Source: Duganella sp. sic0402 (GTDB lineage Bacteria > Pseudomonadota > Gammaproteobacteria > Burkholderiales > Burkholderiaceae_D). From it: a DNA stretch of 64,000 nucleotides. Positions 63,206 through 64,000 of this stretch are shown piece by piece; the stretch's first letter is position 1, and every line of letters starts with the position of its first letter. The notes under the pieces were generated by a model, which was not told where the DNA came from, did not search any database, and was given only the letters and a program-made list of their open reading frames with translations. The translations under genes were made by a program, and so were the position numbers. The stretch spans positions 124,001 through 188,000 of the forward strand of contig NZ_JAHUWK010000008.1 in assembly GCF_019219065.1 (NCBI RefSeq), written 5' to 3'.

Positions 63206-63592
63206 ATGAAAATAATTCTCAACTCGATAGGCATTTTGGCGGTGATACTGGGCGTGCTCGGCATCTTTCTGCCGCTATTGCCAACCACGCCTTTCCTGCT
63301 GCTGGCGTCCGCGTGTTTTGCGCGCGCCTCGCCGCGCATGCACAACTGGCTGCAAACCAACAAAGTCTTCGGCAAGTATTTGCGTGATTACGAAAACGGC
63401 CGCGGCATTCCGCTGCGCGGCAAAATCTGGATACTGATCTTCATGTGGGGTTCGATGAGCTATTCGATCTGGCGCACCGACCATCTGTGGGTACGTCTGC
63501 TGATCGTGACAGTCGGCTGCTGCGTCACCATCTACCTCACCCGCTTCGTGCCGACCATGCGTATTCAGAAATCCCCTGCTGCTGACGAATGA
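63206..63592 (+). CDS. DUF454 (YbaN-like) inner-membrane protein
   Basis: 128 residues from the ATG at 63206 (MKIILNSIGILAVILGVLG), which aligns with the start of E. coli YbaN; a GTG at 63188 would add 6 residues. The family signature FLPLLPTTPFLLLASACFARASPR is followed by about three helices. The function is unknown. Its 3' end overlaps the convergent LysR gene by 56 bases. Confidence 0.88.
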   Translation: MKIILNSIGILAVILGVLGIFLPLLPTTPFLLLASACFARASPRMHNWLQTNKVFGKYLRDYENGRGIPLRGKIWILIFMWGSMSYSIWRTDHLWVRLLIVTVGCCVTIYLTRFVPTMRIQKSPAADE

Positions 63593-64000
63593 TGTTCATC
63601 AGCGTGCGCAGCGCCGGATGCTTGTGGCGGCGGCTGCTGTAGTACATGTGGAAGGGCTCGCCTTTGGCGGCGTGCTCCGATAGCACGATGCGCAAGCTGC
63701 CGTCCGCCAGTTCGGCGGCGATGCGCTGTTCCAGCAGATAAGCCAGCCCCATGCCGGCCTTGGCGGCCATGATGGTGGTGGCAGTGTCCGCGATGGTGAT
63801 CGCGCCGGGCATGCGCAACCTGCGGCCCCGGCTGAATTCCCATTTGTAGCTGGAGTGATCGCCCAGCAGCAGTTGCAAACAGGTGTGGCCAGCCAGGTCA
63901 TCCAGGTGATGGATGGCCGGGTGCGCATCGAGATAGGACGGCGCGGCGGCCACCACCCATCGCTGCGCTTTACTCAGCGGCACGGCGATCATATCCTCCG
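63537..64000 (-). CDS. LysR-family regulator, N-terminal part outside window
   Basis: About 154 codons of the effector-binding domain are in the window. The frame continues past the right edge (the codons before MIAVPLS encode E-D), so the DNA-binding half is missing. Seen: RWVVAAAPSYLDAHPAIHHLDDLAGHTCL, KWEFSRGRRLRMPGAI, GMGLAYLLEQRIAAELADGSL and FHMYYSSRRHKHPALRTLM, typical of the CrgA-like group. The last 56 bases overlap the ybaN-like gene. Confidence 0.85.
   Translation of the reverse strand, partial: EDMIAVPLSKAQRWVVAAAPSYLDAHPAIHHLDDLAGHTCLQLLLGDHSSYKWEFSRGRRLRMPGAITIADTATTIMAAKAGMGLAYLLEQRIAAELADGSLRIVLSEHAAKGEPFHMYYSSRRHKHPALRTLMNIIRQQQGISEYAWSARSG

Overview
The window looks like chromosome of a high-GC betaproteobacterium of the order Burkholderiales. 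The best guess is Oxalobacteraceae (Duganella/Massilia/Janthinobacterium-like). This is inferred from gene order (oxyR-ubiA; pilT-pilU divergent from yggS-proC; polA-DUF2782-thrB-BPSS1780-uvrD; xseB-ispA-dxs; a riboswitch-led thiC operon) and protein style. No database search was possible. No rRNA, tRNA, CRISPR array, integrase or complete insertion sequence was seen. Most of the window is core genome; the most accessory-looking part is the first 9 kb.

Layout. 1-6024 (minus): a giant secreted protein of at least 2008 codons, with a signal peptide, many Ig/cadherin-like repeats and an autotransporter beta-barrel cut by the window edge. Divergent from it are three tandem tail-collar (MdpB-like) proteins (6239-7909), then a minus-strand hldE2/membrane protein/AraC operon (7902-9719). 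9.7-17.7 kb: a PilU-like ATPase, oxyR, ubiA, a DUF883 protein, proC, yggS, pilT, pilU and glutathione peroxidase. 17.8-29.1 kb: a GGDEF-EAL protein, glcDEF, a possible SUFU-like protein, a cobalamin adenosyltransferase, an M48 protease, and dxs-ispA-xseB. 29.4-37.0 kb: a Rieske oxygenase/EamA transporter/sulfurtransferase operon, a ZIP transporter, a Tat-exported dienelactone hydrolase and polA. 37.1-48.4 kb: DUF2782, thrB, a BPSS1780 protein, an acyltransferase, uvrD, an M56 (BlaR1-type) peptidase with no BlaI partner, formaldehyde dehydrogenase, a sugar dehydrogenase and two response regulators without a kinase. 48.4-53 kb: thiC-thiS-thiG-thiD-thiE under a TPP riboswitch. 53-64 kb: a propeller-GGDEF sensor, a crotonase, valS, a hydroxyaspartate/threonine dehydratase-like enzyme with its DauR-like regulator, small secreted proteins (DUF2147, DUF3060, ThuA), YbaN and a LysR regulator cut by the window end.

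Themes. Surface life is well represented: three PilT-family ATPases, two c-di-GMP enzymes and a giant autotransporter beside tail-collar proteins. Gene packing is tight: seven of ten convergent gene pairs overlap at their 3' ends. The most unusual items are the Ig-autotransporter/tail-collar locus, a nearly perfect 60-bp palindrome between pilT and pilU whose termini reappear as the valS terminator, the M56 gene with a nested inverted repeat and a 14-codon leader ORF, and a thiC leader with two alternative anti-Shine-Dalgarno segments.
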